A stretch of DNA of 64,000 nt from Moritella sp. 5 (GCF_018219455.1 NZ_CP056122.1:4868001-4932000), one strand, 5' to 3'. Shown: positions 6,608 through 16,672, counted from the first letter of the stretch. The notes: generated from the letters alone by a model not told the origin. Program-made: numbers and translations.

Positions 6608-9223
6608 ATGCTCCTATCCGAAAACAGATCGCGGTTTAAAAAACGCGATCGATGGTACACGGTTGGTGGGTTGTTATTGATATTATTGCTCATGACCCCA
6701 TCGCCTAAAACCGTTAAAAACTGGCTTATCCAGCATGGTTTCGTTGCACACAGTACTGACGGCAACACAAAAAACAAACAACTATTAAACGCCCTGATTG
6801 ATGCGCCACTAAAATACCTCAACGCCGATACTAATATCCCTAACTTACAGTTAGATATTAAATATCAAGATTGGATGCGCTTGGTTGCCGATCGAAAACA
6901 AGCATTAAAAGAAGGCCAAATCCCCGCCCAACGCTCTGAAGTCAAAGCCAGTGTCAGTTACTTACAAAACAAATATAGCGCCAAGGTACGTCTACAAGGT
7001 GATTTATTAGATCATGTTGCGGCACCACAGCGATGGTCGTTACGTGTCGAATTAAAAGGTAAAAGCAGTCTATTAAAAGTAAAAAGGTTTGCCTTACTCA
7101 GCCCAAATGTACGCGGTAATCACGCCCCGCTATTATTTACGAAAACTTTAGATGTGGCCGGATTTGATATTATTTCACCTCAGCATATCCCTGTTAATCT
7201 GACCGTTAACGGCACACCTTGGGGCTTGATGCTATTAGAAGAAGTATTCGCCAAAGAGTTACTCGCCAATAATAACCGTACCGAAGGACTCATTCTAAAA
7301 TTAGAGCAAGCCACACAAAAAGAAGATAATAGCCAATTACACAAAATATTTCGTCCCAAAGTATTTCAACAACGTGACGCGATCAGTGACCCAAGTTTAA
7401 ATAAACAACGTAAGATCGCTTTAACCTTACTCAGTGATTTTCTCAATCAACGCCGCAAAGCATCCGATGTATTTGACAGTCGTAAACTTGGCCAATACAT
7501 AGCAACCGTCGACCTGTGGTCTGCATGGCATGCTTTTAGCTGGAACAACTTACGCTTTTATTACAATCCACATACCGCCAAACTTGAACCGATCCAAAGT
7601 GATGAAGCATTATCTCCAGTACCGGATAAAATTTTATTACAGCCCGTCAGTGCCCAATTCCCGCTGATCCAAGCCATGCTGGACGATGACAAAATACAAG
7701 ACCAATACGATAGAGCGCTCAATCACCTTATTACCCTTGTTAAGAATAAAAAATTACCTAAACAATTAGATATTTTACAGCAGCACATTATTAAAAAAAT
7801 GCAGCATGGTTCGCCATTACTGCAAGGCTATAATTTTGATAGTTTAACGGTCCACGCACAATGTTTAGCAAACGGTTGTCAATCACTCCCCACTATGCCC
7901 ACAGACTGGCATCGTCATGTCGATACATTCAGCGCGGAATTACCTTGGGATCTTGCTAGTCAGTTTCGCTATAGCAACAATGAAAAACAACTGCAGTTAC
8001 GTAATAATAATCAATCACCTGTATCTATTGTTGATATAATTGTCAGTGACAAATGGGGCAGTGAAATTAGTTTAGTCAATGCGCCCGAATTACCTTTTAC
8101 CTTAATCAGTAACCAAGCTGACGGCAGCTTAATCATCGATAACGATCAAGCGTATAATATTAAATTACTCAGTCGCCAAAATAATAAAAAACTCCAAACA
8201 TATCGCTTTGAATTAGGTGAATCTGCAACGAGTTTTTTACCTCGACCTCTGCCTATGCTGCAAAAGTCTGATGTACTTGCTAAATATGACTTTATTCAAG
8301 TGCAACAAGATGGTTGGTATTTCAAACCCGGTAATTGGCAAATTAATGATTATCTCATCACCCCTGAAGATACCCGAGTGTATATGCCGGAAAATACCCA
8401 TTTACGTTTCAGCAAAAATGCAGGCATGCTAATTTTCGGGCAACTTGATATTGATGGCAGTACTCAATATCCAGTCACCCTCACAGCCAGTAATAAAAAA
8501 ACCTGGCAAGGTATTGCGGTATTCGGCTCGGGCAGTAAATCAACAATCCAACATTTGGATATGGCAGCTAGTGCAAGTCCAAAACAAGGTAATTGGCAAC
8601 CCAGAGGGGCACTGTACATGTACGATGTAGACCTTAATGCCAATGATATTAGCTTGCGTAATAACCGTTCCGAAGATGCTTTTAATATGGTAAATAGTAA
8701 ATTTAATTTGACTAAATTACTCATCGAAAATGCTTATTCAGATGGCTTTGATTGTGATTTTTGTAAAGGCACGATCAGTGACAGTCAATTCAACACTGTC
8801 GGCGTGAGGTCTGGTGGTGATGCCATTGATATTAGTGGTTCAAACATTATCGTGCGTAATAGCAAATTTAGTCAAATCCGTGATAAAGCCATTTCAGCTG
8901 GCGAACACAGCAGCGTTGATGCGAGTAATATCCAAGTGAATAATGCGGCATTTGGTATTGTTGCTAAAGATGGTTCGCAGGTTACCGCTGCCGATATTAA
9001 TGCTGTAGATATAAAACATTACCTCTTCATGTCTTATATGAAAAAACCATTCTTTGGTGGGGCGAGTTTACAAGCATCTAGTTTTAACTGTGATAACTGC
9101 AGCAATATCAGCATGCTTCAAAAAAATAACTACCTGTCATTGGATGGTCAACAACAAACCGCTAGAAAATTAAACGTGAAGAAACTTTATACTGGCTCAA
9201 TGCGCTCGGACAAACCAAAATGA
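6608..9223 (+). CDS. CotH-like protein with C-terminal parallel beta-helix
   Basis: An 871-residue protein with an N-terminal signal anchor (WYTVGGLLLILLLM, residues 17-30), so most of it lies in the periplasm or outside. Residues about 60-400 resemble the CotH domain (spore coat protein H kinase family): a KVRLQGD block, a VNGTPWGLMLLEEVF block, and the late WNNLRFYYNPHTAKLEPIQSD block with its Asn and Asp. Residues about 590-830 are a right-handed beta-helix with repeated short turns (NIIVRNSKFSQI, SSVDASNIQV, SQVTAADINAV). CotH kinases phosphorylate proteins; whether this one does is unknown. Its stop overlaps the next start as ATGA. Confidence 0.75.
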   Translation: MLLSENRSRFKKRDRWYTVGGLLLILLLMTPSPKTVKNWLIQHGFVAHSTDGNTKNKQLLNALIDAPLKYLNADTNIPNLQLDIKYQDWMRLVADRKQALKEGQIPAQRSEVKASVSYLQNKYSAKVRLQGDLLDHVAAPQRWSLRVELKGKSSLLKVKRFALLSPNVRGNHAPLLFTKTLDVAGFDIISPQHIPVNLTVNGTPWGLMLLEEVFAKELLANNNRTEGLILKLEQATQKEDNSQLHKIFRPKVFQQRDAISDPSLNKQRKIALTLLSDFLNQRRKASDVFDSRKLGQYIATVDLWSAWHAFSWNNLRFYYNPHTAKLEPIQSDEALSPVPDKILLQPVSAQFPLIQAMLDDDKIQDQYDRALNHLITLVKNKKLPKQLDILQQHIIKKMQHGSPLLQGYNFDSLTVHAQCLANGCQSLPTMPTDWHRHVDTFSAELPWDLASQFRYSNNEKQLQLRNNNQSPVSIVDIIVSDKWGSEISLVNAPELPFTLISNQADGSLIIDNDQAYNIKLLSRQNNKKLQTYRFELGESATSFLPRPLPMLQKSDVLAKYDFIQVQQDGWYFKPGNWQINDYLITPEDTRVYMPENTHLRFSKNAGMLIFGQLDIDGSTQYPVTLTASNKKTWQGIAVFGSGSKSTIQHLDMAASASPKQGNWQPRGALYMYDVDLNANDISLRNNRSEDAFNMVNSKFNLTKLLIENAYSDGFDCDFCKGTISDSQFNTVGVRSGGDAIDISGSNIIVRNSKFSQIRDKAISAGEHSSVDASNIQVNNAAFGIVAKDGSQVTAADINAVDIKHYLFMSYMKKPFFGGASLQASSFNCDNCSNISMLQKNNYLSLDGQQQTARKLNVKKLYTGSMRSDKPK

Positions 9224-9900
9224 CCCAAGACTATCGCTTTGAAATTAAAATACCAATCCCGCTTAATCGCTTAGAGTACATGCTGTCTTGGTTGAGGCTA
9301 TCATCAATGGGATTTAGCCAGCATCACCCAGACCAATATGTAAATAGTGTTTATTTTGACAGCTACCAAATGGCTTGCTTTGCCGAGAACCTCACCGGTA
9401 TTAGCAACCGTAACAAAATGCGTATTCGTTGGTATCACGATATTACTAACGCAGGTAAAGCGCAGCTTGAGTTTAAACAACGCCGTAGCGGTAAAGGCTG
9501 TAAAGTCATTTATCCTTTACAGCTCAACTTTGATGATCCCAATATTAGTTGGTCAGATCACATTAAGCACTGCCAATCTCAGCTACCTCTACAAGCACTG
9601 TCAGAATGGGACAGCCAAACGTACCCAATATTGCTAGGACGTTATAAGCGTCAATACCTAGTCAGTTTTTGTGGACGAATACGCGCGACACTTGATAGTC
9701 GTATGGAAGTATATGATCAGCGCTATTGGAGTAAACCTAATACCACTCGCTCACGAAAAATGGGCGACTATGTGCTATTGGAATTAAAATGCCAAGATCA
9801 ACATGAACGTCTGCTCAGTGATTTAGTCAGTCGCTGCCCGCTTAACCCTTCACGACATTCAAAATACGTGAATGGTGTGAGACACATGATTTATGTATAG
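9220..9900 (+). CDS. VTC domain (polyphosphate polymerase-like) protein
   Basis: A 226-residue soluble protein with the pattern of the VTC catalytic domain that makes polyphosphate in yeast: RFEIKIPIP at the start, VNSVYFDS (48-55 region), RNKMRIRWY, LEFKQRRSGKG, RYKRQYLVS, IRATLDSRM, LLELKC and SRHSKYVNG near the C-terminus. The paired basic residues and the Glu/Lys pairs line the active tunnel in the family. The genes before and after both overlap it, so it is part of one translation-coupled operon. Bacterial members near DUF4956 and CotH genes have no settled substrate; polyphosphate synthesis is possible but not shown. Confidence 0.8.
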   Translation: MTQDYRFEIKIPIPLNRLEYMLSWLRLSSMGFSQHHPDQYVNSVYFDSYQMACFAENLTGISNRNKMRIRWYHDITNAGKAQLEFKQRRSGKGCKVIYPLQLNFDDPNISWSDHIKHCQSQLPLQALSEWDSQTYPILLGRYKRQYLVSFCGRIRATLDSRMEVYDQRYWSKPNTTRSRKMGDYVLLELKCQDQHERLLSDLVSRCPLNPSRHSKYVNGVRHMIYV

Positions 9901-12073
9901 GTATCTGATTGGCTGCTGCTCTGGTTTACTGATATTTATTTTCGTAATGTCGGTCGCAGTCAGTCAAGTATATCCTTCTGCAGGTACCGCTTGGGTGCTC
10001 ACAGGCCAACAGCAAGCCGCGACAGCACCTCATTTTCAGCAACGATTTCATTCAGCCTCTGCAGTATCACAATGGGAAGATACCCATGCCGATATCAGTA
10101 TTGGTGGGCATTATAGTCAATATAATGCCAAAAACATTACCCAACTTGGTTATATGTATAGCCAAAAACTAGATTGGCAGATGGGCCAAAAGGAACAGCA
10201 ATTACGACACTGGATGACCCTGAATCAGCAAGATTATGAATCGTTATTTCTACACTTTCAAAACGACACCCAATTTGAAATACCAAGCAACAATCACGGT
10301 GCGCATACTCCACTCTACGGCACTCCCGAGTTTGTTGCCATTCAAGAAGCTTCAACGCTAACGCGGCAAGGTCGCATTAAGCCCCTCAACATGCCAATAC
10401 AGCAACCGCTAGTGCTAAAGAAAAACCAAACCTTATATTTATTTTCGTCAGAAAAATTAATAGGTTTAGATATCGCGTTTCATGGACAGCAACTCGAAAG
10501 CAGCAATATAACCATTTCCTATGCAACACGAGACATAGCAACAAACACACTTGAATATGCTTGGCAGCCATTGATAACTCAACCTCTGAGATCGACATTA
10601 AACAGCCGCTGGCAGCCACCTCAACGTTGGCCCAGAGTCAGTATTTCGCCACAACTCAGTTCGCAATTAAGCGCCCAATTAAAAGTCAAACACGCCCGTT
10701 TTTATGCACTGAAAATTGAGATTAATAATCCAATTACAGGGTTAACGTTAACTAAACTCAGTTTACCAAGTTGGTATCAATTTACTGAAAAATCAAAAAA
10801 ACACTATGTAACAATCCCTGGCTGGGATCCCATTAACGATCGTAATAAAGATGGCTATATTGATGATAGTGAATACCTGCAACGTTTAAATAATAATGCC
10901 AGTGCTCGCTTGCCGTATCAAGCGCGCTTGATACCGTTAGGTAGAATGTGGAATGAAAAATCAGCGCTGTGCTACGTTAATTTATTCTCTGCACTCAATC
11001 GCACTTTACTAACAGACTATCTTTATCAACATTGGCAACAACAAGGCTACCAAGGTGCTTATAATGACTCACTTTACCGGGTTCCGAACAGTACCCAATT
11101 TCCCACCACCACTGAAGGAAATATTCTCGAATTACAGATCCCTGTTCGACAAGCAGGAAAATCTTATTGGCAGAGTCTAAGTGCCTTTAACCAGCATTTA
11201 CAACACACAAACCCACAAGCTTGGATTGGTGCCAATATCTCTGATTTAAACCTCTTTAGCCAACCCGACTTACAACCTTTAGTTGCCGGGTTTAATTTTT
11301 TTGTACGTGAAGATTACATTAATCCAAGCCTAGGCTTGTCACAACAACGCGGATTACTGCAACGCTGGGAACATTTCTTATTAAACGCACAAGGTAAGCG
11401 TAGCGTGCTGATGGCGCATATGCGTAAAGGCGGAAAAGTACGTTGGCAAGGCCATAGTCAAGCAAACTGGCAGCATGACCAAAGCACCAATCTGGCTATT
11501 TTCTACTTACTGAATAACCCCCGACTGGATTTTTATCAGCAATGGAATAATAGTTTTTATTACTCGAGCAAAAATACCCGAGCAGATAACTACTACCAAC
11601 CCGGCATTCCAAACAATGTCGCTTACCAGCCCACTGCAATGTTACGCTATAACATTGGTCAACCGATTTCAGCTCCCGATAATTACCCGCCTGTCGACTA
11701 TGTTGATAAAGACAATAATATAATGGCGACCAGCCTCGATACGCAACTCACTGTGAATAATCAAACGCTATCAATCACACCAAGCCATTGGTTTTATTTT
11801 TATCGTCAAGCCAGCCGTGTATTACCTTGGCAGCAACCGCAGTCACCAACAGTAGCAGTCATCGCTCGGCGCTATCAACATGGCTTAATCCTTTATTATA
11901 CCGACCGTAATGGCGGTGATAAACAATTCAGTGAGCAAGCAAAGGTAACCCTAGACCTACCCGGATATTACCGACGTCTTAATGCTGATGGTAGCTTAAG
12001 CGAACGAATAAATAAGATCACATTAACTGGTTACCAAGGCATAATATTGATACCAGAACCCAGCCCTTCATAA
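9893..12073 (+). CDS. large exported protein, glycosidase-like, last gene of the CotH/VTC operon
   Basis: A 726-residue protein with a signal peptide or anchor (IGCCSGLLIFIFVMSVAVSQ, residues 5-24). Residues about 318-329 (DRNKDGYIDDSE) match a calcium-binding EF-hand/dockerin loop. The second half has blocks seen in TIM-barrel glycoside hydrolase-like proteins (GAYNDSLYRV, WIGANISDLN, FNFFVRED, RWEHFLLNAQGKRSVLMAHM), and the C-terminus has a beta-rich domain. No specific family was recognised. Its start lies eight bases inside the VTC gene. Context suggests it acts on a surface polymer made or modified by the operon; that is inference. Confidence 0.65.
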   Translation: MYRYLIGCCSGLLIFIFVMSVAVSQVYPSAGTAWVLTGQQQAATAPHFQQRFHSASAVSQWEDTHADISIGGHYSQYNAKNITQLGYMYSQKLDWQMGQKEQQLRHWMTLNQQDYESLFLHFQNDTQFEIPSNNHGAHTPLYGTPEFVAIQEASTLTRQGRIKPLNMPIQQPLVLKKNQTLYLFSSEKLIGLDIAFHGQQLESSNITISYATRDIATNTLEYAWQPLITQPLRSTLNSRWQPPQRWPRVSISPQLSSQLSAQLKVKHARFYALKIEINNPITGLTLTKLSLPSWYQFTEKSKKHYVTIPGWDPINDRNKDGYIDDSEYLQRLNNNASARLPYQARLIPLGRMWNEKSALCYVNLFSALNRTLLTDYLYQHWQQQGYQGAYNDSLYRVPNSTQFPTTTEGNILELQIPVRQAGKSYWQSLSAFNQHLQHTNPQAWIGANISDLNLFSQPDLQPLVAGFNFFVREDYINPSLGLSQQRGLLQRWEHFLLNAQGKRSVLMAHMRKGGKVRWQGHSQANWQHDQSTNLAIFYLLNNPRLDFYQQWNNSFYYSSKNTRADNYYQPGIPNNVAYQPTAMLRYNIGQPISAPDNYPPVDYVDKDNNIMATSLDTQLTVNNQTLSITPSHWFYFYRQASRVLPWQQPQSPTVAVIARRYQHGLILYYTDRNGGDKQFSEQAKVTLDLPGYYRRLNADGSLSERINKITLTGYQGIILIPEPSPS

Positions 12074-12117
12074 AATAATATCTGCTGAATAATTAATTTA
12101 AGGTGTATTTTCGACAG

Positions 12118-12145
12118 AAGTGAGCTACCTTAACGTAACTCACTT
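12118..12145 (+). terminator. possible terminator of the CotH/VTC operon
   Basis: The arms AAGTGAG and CTCACTT enclose a 14-base loop 45 bases past the operon's last stop and are followed by ATTAAA, not a clean T run. It could end transcription weakly. Confidence 0.35.
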
Positions 12146-12190
12146 ATTAAACACTCGATTTTAATAGCACATACAGTTTAGGCAGGACGC

Positions 12191-12685
12191 ATGCAAACAA
12201 TGACAGAGCAAGATGTAATTGATCAAGAACTCACTGAACAGCAAATGCTGGATTTCATCAGTGATATGTTTATGAACCAAATGCCATTTAACGACCTACT
12301 CGGCATGCGCATCACCAACTACACCACTGACAGTATAGAATTACGCATCAACATGGATGATAAATTGATTGGTAACCCTATCCGAAAAATACTGCATGGC
12401 GGTGTAACAGCAAGTCTGCTTGATGTCGCAGGCGGCATGTTAGTGGCAGCAGCAGCCATTCCCTACATGGAAACAAAAAGTACCGCTAACTTTCATAAAA
12501 ATTTAAAGTCACTCGGTACGATAGACTTGCGAGTCGACTATTTACGTCCTGGTTGGGGAGATGAATTTACCGCCACAGCACACGTGATTCGTTCGGGTAA
12601 TAAAGTTGCGGTTACCCGTATGGAGCTGCACAACCAAGAAGGGATCCACATTGCCTTTGGTACTGGCACTTATTTAGTCGGATAA
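12191..12685 (+). CDS. yigI: hotdog-fold thioesterase YigI
   Basis: A 164-residue PaaI/YigI-type thioesterase. The LHGGVTASLLD block near residues 68-79 is the active-site signature of the family (HGG followed by an acidic residue). The RVDYLRPGWGDEFTA block is the second conserved strand. These enzymes hydrolyse acyl-CoA thioesters in the cytoplasm; E. coli YigI prefers medium to long chains, as recalled. The neighbour rarD follows on the same strand, the same pair found beside recQ in E. coli, though order and strand differ. AGGCAGG before the ATG gives a fair ribosome-binding site. Confidence 0.8.
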   Translation: MQTMTEQDVIDQELTEQQMLDFISDMFMNQMPFNDLLGMRITNYTTDSIELRINMDDKLIGNPIRKILHGGVTASLLDVAGGMLVAAAAIPYMETKSTANFHKNLKSLGTIDLRVDYLRPGWGDEFTATAHVIRSGNKVAVTRMELHNQEGIHIAFGTGTYLVG

Positions 12686-12781
12686 CCAACAATAAAGATT
12701 ATTAATATCACTACCCCTGCTTATTCATCATTGTTATGCTAACCAATCTATCTACACCTATAAAAATCACTGGTATAAGTA

Positions 12782-13687
12782 ATGACAACCAACAATGAGA
12801 CTAAGCAAGGGGTGATATTCGCAATCCTTGCTTACGTAATGTGGGGCATGGCTCCCCTCTACTTTAAACAATTAAACCAAGTACCCGCTTATGAAATATT
12901 AGCCCATCGCGCGCTATGGTCTTGTATTTTAATTGCGGTATTACTGAGCCTATTTAAATTATGGCCAATGGTAAAGTCGGTATTATCAAAGCCTAAAAAT
13001 GTGTTATTACTGATCTGCACATCATTATTAATCAGTGCTAACTGGTTAACCTATATTTGGGCGGTAAATAACGACCATTTACTCGATGCCAGCTTAGGCT
13101 ACTTTATTAACCCAATTATTAACGTCTTTCTTGGCATGGTATTTTTATCGGAAAAATTGCGTAAATTACAGTGGGTTGCTATTTTACTTGCGGTGATCGG
13201 GATCTTAATTCAAGTTATTACACTCGGATATCTGCCTTGGATAGCCTTGGTCCTAAGTTGTACTTTTGGTTTCTATGGATTACTGCGTAAAAAATTACGT
13301 CTCAATGCGCTAGTTGGTCTGTTAATTGAAACTATTATCATGCTACCTATCGCGGCCACTTATTTATTTATCTTCGCCGACTCAGCAACATCGGATCTGA
13401 GTGCCAACAGTATGCACCTTAACTTACTGTTACTCAGTGCTGCCTTTGTCACCACAATACCACTACTCTGCTTTAATCATGCGGCTATACGCTTACCTTT
13501 ATCAACGCTAGGTTTCTTCCAATACATAGGCCCAACATTAATATTTATTCTTGGTGTCACGCTTTATGATGAAGTTATAAATACCGAAACACTGCTGACG
13601 TTTGTATTTATTTGGGCTGGATTAGTCGTGTTTAGCATCGATGGTTTTAAAAATAACCGTCATCAACGTGCGCGATTAAAATCTTAG
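12782..13687 (+). CDS. rarD: EamA/RarD family transporter
   Basis: A 301-residue protein with about ten hydrophobic segments in two EamA repeats. The start (GVIFAILAYVMWGMAPLYFKQL) and the AHRALWS block around residue 41-47 are typical of RarD, an inner-membrane permease of the drug/metabolite transporter superfamily. The substrate is not established. It follows yigI after 96 bases on the same strand and ends at a strong bidirectional hairpin. Confidence 0.85.
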   Translation: MTTNNETKQGVIFAILAYVMWGMAPLYFKQLNQVPAYEILAHRALWSCILIAVLLSLFKLWPMVKSVLSKPKNVLLLICTSLLISANWLTYIWAVNNDHLLDASLGYFINPIINVFLGMVFLSEKLRKLQWVAILLAVIGILIQVITLGYLPWIALVLSCTFGFYGLLRKKLRLNALVGLLIETIIMLPIAATYLFIFADSATSDLSANSMHLNLLLLSAAFVTTIPLLCFNHAAIRLPLSTLGFFQYIGPTLIFILGVTLYDEVINTETLLTFVFIWAGLVVFSIDGFKNNRHQRARLKS

Positions 13688-13707
13688 TTCATTACCGCGA
13701 TACAAAT

Positions 13708-13735
13708 AAAATAAGCACCCTTAGGTGCTTATTTT
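13708..13735. terminator. bidirectional terminator between rarD and the cpeT-like gene
   Basis: A perfect stem of about 12 bp (AAAATAAGCACC with GGTGCTTATTTT) and a four-base loop has A and T runs on both sides, so it can end both convergent transcripts. Confidence 0.85.
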
Positions 13736-14414
13736 ATTTTGCGTATTTACTCATGTCATAATCTTCAATTTTCAAAAAAGTAATAGGCACATCAAGACGA
13801 CCCGGTACTAATTTTCCTGACTTATCATAACCGCCATCTAAAAATGAAATATTCACTTCTGAGACAGCAAAAAATGTCGTCATTAATGGTGTGTTCGTTC
13901 GATGAGTAATACAAGAGTCAGGATCAGTTTCACCAACAAAGGTATATGTTACCTTCAACTCAATCAGTAATTCACAGTTATTACTAATACTGAGTTGAGA
14001 TTGAGTCAAACTCGTCAATAGTTGTGGCGTATAATAAGCGCCAGCAAAGTCAGATGCGCGTGGAATAGAATAACTGTATAAACGGATCAAACCATTCGGT
14101 GTGGCGACTAATTGTATAATACGCTGACGAAATGGTTTGTTTGAAGAATGAGTAATGCGGCTCTCCATATATAGCCATTCACCATCGATACGGTCTTGCC
14201 AAATAGGAGAGATATTTAGATCGATGTTAATTACACGTCCTTGAATCACATCATTGGTCGATCTATACATGCCAGATAGCCATTGCTTTAATAACGCCGT
14301 ATGTTCCGATTTAAAAACAGCAGAATAAGCAAATGAACTGAATAAGCACATTAGCACGACGATAAATCGTAATATCAAAATAACTCCCTGTAACCGCATG
14401 GGTAGCGCTAACAT
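13734..14414 (-). CDS. exported CpcT/CpeT-like protein
   Basis: A 226-residue protein with a signal peptide (LRFIVVLMCLFSSFAYSA). The mature part follows the CpeT/CpcT pattern: LKQWLSGMYRS near the start, GEWLYMES, FRQRIIQLV, a single NNCEL Cys block, DPDSCITHR and a C-terminal FLDGGYDKSGKLVPGR. In cyanobacteria this fold attaches bilins to phycobiliproteins; in non-phototrophic bacteria the role is unknown and chromophore attachment should not be assumed. The start is uncertain: ATG at 14414 or the in-frame ATG five codons later. A CGCTAAC/GTTAGCG inverted repeat covers the start region. Confidence 0.7.
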   Translation of the reverse strand: MLALPMRLQGVILILRFIVVLMCLFSSFAYSAVFKSEHTALLKQWLSGMYRSTNDVIQGRVINIDLNISPIWQDRIDGEWLYMESRITHSSNKPFRQRIIQLVATPNGLIRLYSYSIPRASDFAGAYYTPQLLTSLTQSQLSISNNCELLIELKVTYTFVGETDPDSCITHRTNTPLMTTFFAVSEVNISFLDGGYDKSGKLVPGRLDVPITFLKIEDYDMSKYAK

Positions 14415-14486
14415 CCCGTTAGCGTTTACTATGCAGTGATACTATCCTAAAAAATCGCGCACTATACTATAAAAATTTAAGTGTGA

Positions 14487-16655
14487 CTATAGAGCCTGCA
14501 GTCTAGCGTAAGATACTACCAACCATTTACTACCCAGTTGATCAAACTCAATTTGAATTCGACATTGCGGACCACTGCCTTCATAGTTCATCACAATACC
14601 CTCACCAAACTTAGCATGCAGTACACGTTGACCTAACTGATAGCCAGTCGACTCAAATGACATTTTTTCAGAACCCGCACTAAAACGCCCAAACTGAGTT
14701 GGTTGGCGAATTTGAGTTTTTAAACGAATCTCTTCAATATACTTTTCGGGTATTTCTCGAATGAAACGAGACGGACGATGATTCATCTCTTTGCCGTATA
14801 AACGACGCGACTCCGCATAACTGATATATAGCTTCTTCATCGCACGGGTAATACCCACATAACAAAGACGGCGCTCTTCTTCCATACGTCCCGCTTCTTC
14901 TGTCGATTGCTGACTTGGGAACATACCTTCTTCGACACCGACCATGAATACCACTGGGAATTCTAAACCTTTTGCCGAGTGTAGCGTCATCAACTGCACT
15001 GCATCTTCAAACTCATCTGCTTGCCCCTCTGCAGACTCTAATACCGCAAAAGCTAAGAAGGCAGATAGCTCGGTCATTTCTTCACTGTCATCTGGGATCT
15101 TGAAACCACGCGCCGCAGAAACCAATTCCTCTAAGTTATCAATACGAGATTGGGCTTTCTCACCTTTTTCTAGCTGATACATAGATTTCAGACCTGAGTA
15201 TAAAACCACATGATCAATTTGTTCATGCAGAGCAAGCTCGGCAACATCGTTATCTAACTGCGAAATCAACTCAACAAACTTACGGATCGAACTCGCTGCA
15301 CGACCAGCGATCAAATTGTTATCAAGTAAATAGATCGCCGCTTGCCATAATGTCGAGCCTTGCTCACGACTGGCATCACGTAATAGTGATAAAGCACGAT
15401 CACCAATACCACGAGTTGGTTTATTCACAATACGCTCAAATGCCGCGTCATCATCACGATTATTTTTAAGACGCATGTACGCCATTGCATCTTTAATTTC
15501 CAAACGATCAAAGAAGCGATGACCACCATAAATACGGTAAGCGAGCTGCTCTTGTAATAACGCATCCTCGAGTACACGAGACTGGGCATTACTGCGGTAT
15601 AAGATCGCGCAGTCACTGAGTGACCCACCTTTATCTTGCCACTCTTTAATTCGACTGACGACAAAACGCGCTTCATCGACTTCATTAAATGACGCATACA
15701 ATGAGATCGGTTCGCCTTCGTTATCTTCAGTCCATAGCTCTTTACCCATACGCTCACTGTTATTAACAATGAGTGCATTGGCAGCATTCAAAATATTACT
15801 GCTCGAACGGTAGTTTTGTTCAAGCTTAATGGTTTTAGAACCCGTGAAGTCGGTTAAGAAGCGTTGAATATTTGCGACCTGCGCACCACGCCAACCGTAA
15901 ATAGACTGATCATCATCACCCACGATCATCAAATTACCGCGATCGCCTGTCAACATACGTAACCACGCATATTGAATATTATTGGTATCTTGGAATTCGT
16001 CCACCAAAATATTAGAAAAACGATCTTGGTAATGGGCTAAAATATGTGGTTTGTGCAGCCAAAGTTCGTGCGAACGTAATAACAACTCACCAAAATCGAC
16101 TAAGCCAGCACGATCACAAGATTCTTGATAAGCTTGATAAATCTTGATCCAGGTGCGTTCAATCGGATCATACGCTTGTAGGTGTTCAGGACGCAGACCC
16201 TCATCTTTTTTACCGCCGATATACCACATAGCTTGTTTTGCCGGCCACTGCTTCTCATCAAGGTTCATGGCTTTGATCAAACGCTTCAATAACCGCAGTT
16301 GATCATCACTGTCAATAATTTGGAATTCAGCGGGTAAGCCAGCATCTAAATGGTGGGCGCGTAATAGACGATGCGCGATACCATGGAAAGTACCGATCCA
16401 CATGCCTTGCTGACGACCTTCTAATAACTTATCAACACGGCCACGCATTTCTGCTGCGGCTTTATTGGTAAATGTCACCGCTAATAAAGAATAAGGCGAG
16501 CACTGCTCCACCTGCATTAACCAAGCTAAGCGATGTACCAATACTCTGGTTTTACCACTACCAGCACCCGCTAAAATCAGCATACTCGATTGTGGGGCAG
16601 CAACAGCATCACGCTGCTTGTCATTGAGGCCGTCCAGTAAGAGAGATACATCCAT
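14487..16655 (-). CDS. uvrD: DNA helicase II UvrD
   Basis: A 722-residue superfamily 1A 3'-5' helicase of nucleotide excision and mismatch repair. It shows Walker A AGAGSGKT (29-36), VTFTNKAAAEM (Ia), VDEFQDTN (II), GDDDQSIYGWRGA (III), LEQNYRSS (IV), LMTLHSAKGLEFPVVF (V) and VGITRAMKKLYI (VI). The C-terminal tail ends in the Tudor-like domain that contacts RNA polymerase (GQRVLHAKFGEG). Length matches E. coli (720). The start has AAGGTGA upstream, and a LexA box sits just beyond. Confidence 0.97.
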   Translation of the reverse strand: MDVSLLLDGLNDKQRDAVAAPQSSMLILAGAGSGKTRVLVHRLAWLMQVEQCSPYSLLAVTFTNKAAAEMRGRVDKLLEGRQQGMWIGTFHGIAHRLLRAHHLDAGLPAEFQIIDSDDQLRLLKRLIKAMNLDEKQWPAKQAMWYIGGKKDEGLRPEHLQAYDPIERTWIKIYQAYQESCDRAGLVDFGELLLRSHELWLHKPHILAHYQDRFSNILVDEFQDTNNIQYAWLRMLTGDRGNLMIVGDDDQSIYGWRGAQVANIQRFLTDFTGSKTIKLEQNYRSSSNILNAANALIVNNSERMGKELWTEDNEGEPISLYASFNEVDEARFVVSRIKEWQDKGGSLSDCAILYRSNAQSRVLEDALLQEQLAYRIYGGHRFFDRLEIKDAMAYMRLKNNRDDDAAFERIVNKPTRGIGDRALSLLRDASREQGSTLWQAAIYLLDNNLIAGRAASSIRKFVELISQLDNDVAELALHEQIDHVVLYSGLKSMYQLEKGEKAQSRIDNLEELVSAARGFKIPDDSEEMTELSAFLAFAVLESAEGQADEFEDAVQLMTLHSAKGLEFPVVFMVGVEEGMFPSQQSTEEAGRMEEERRLCYVGITRAMKKLYISYAESRRLYGKEMNHRPSRFIREIPEKYIEEIRLKTQIRQPTQFGRFSAGSEKMSFESTGYQLGQRVLHAKFGEGIVMNYEGSGPQCRIQIEFDQLGSKWLVVSYARLQAL

Positions 16656-16672
16656 AATTTAGTCACCTTAGA

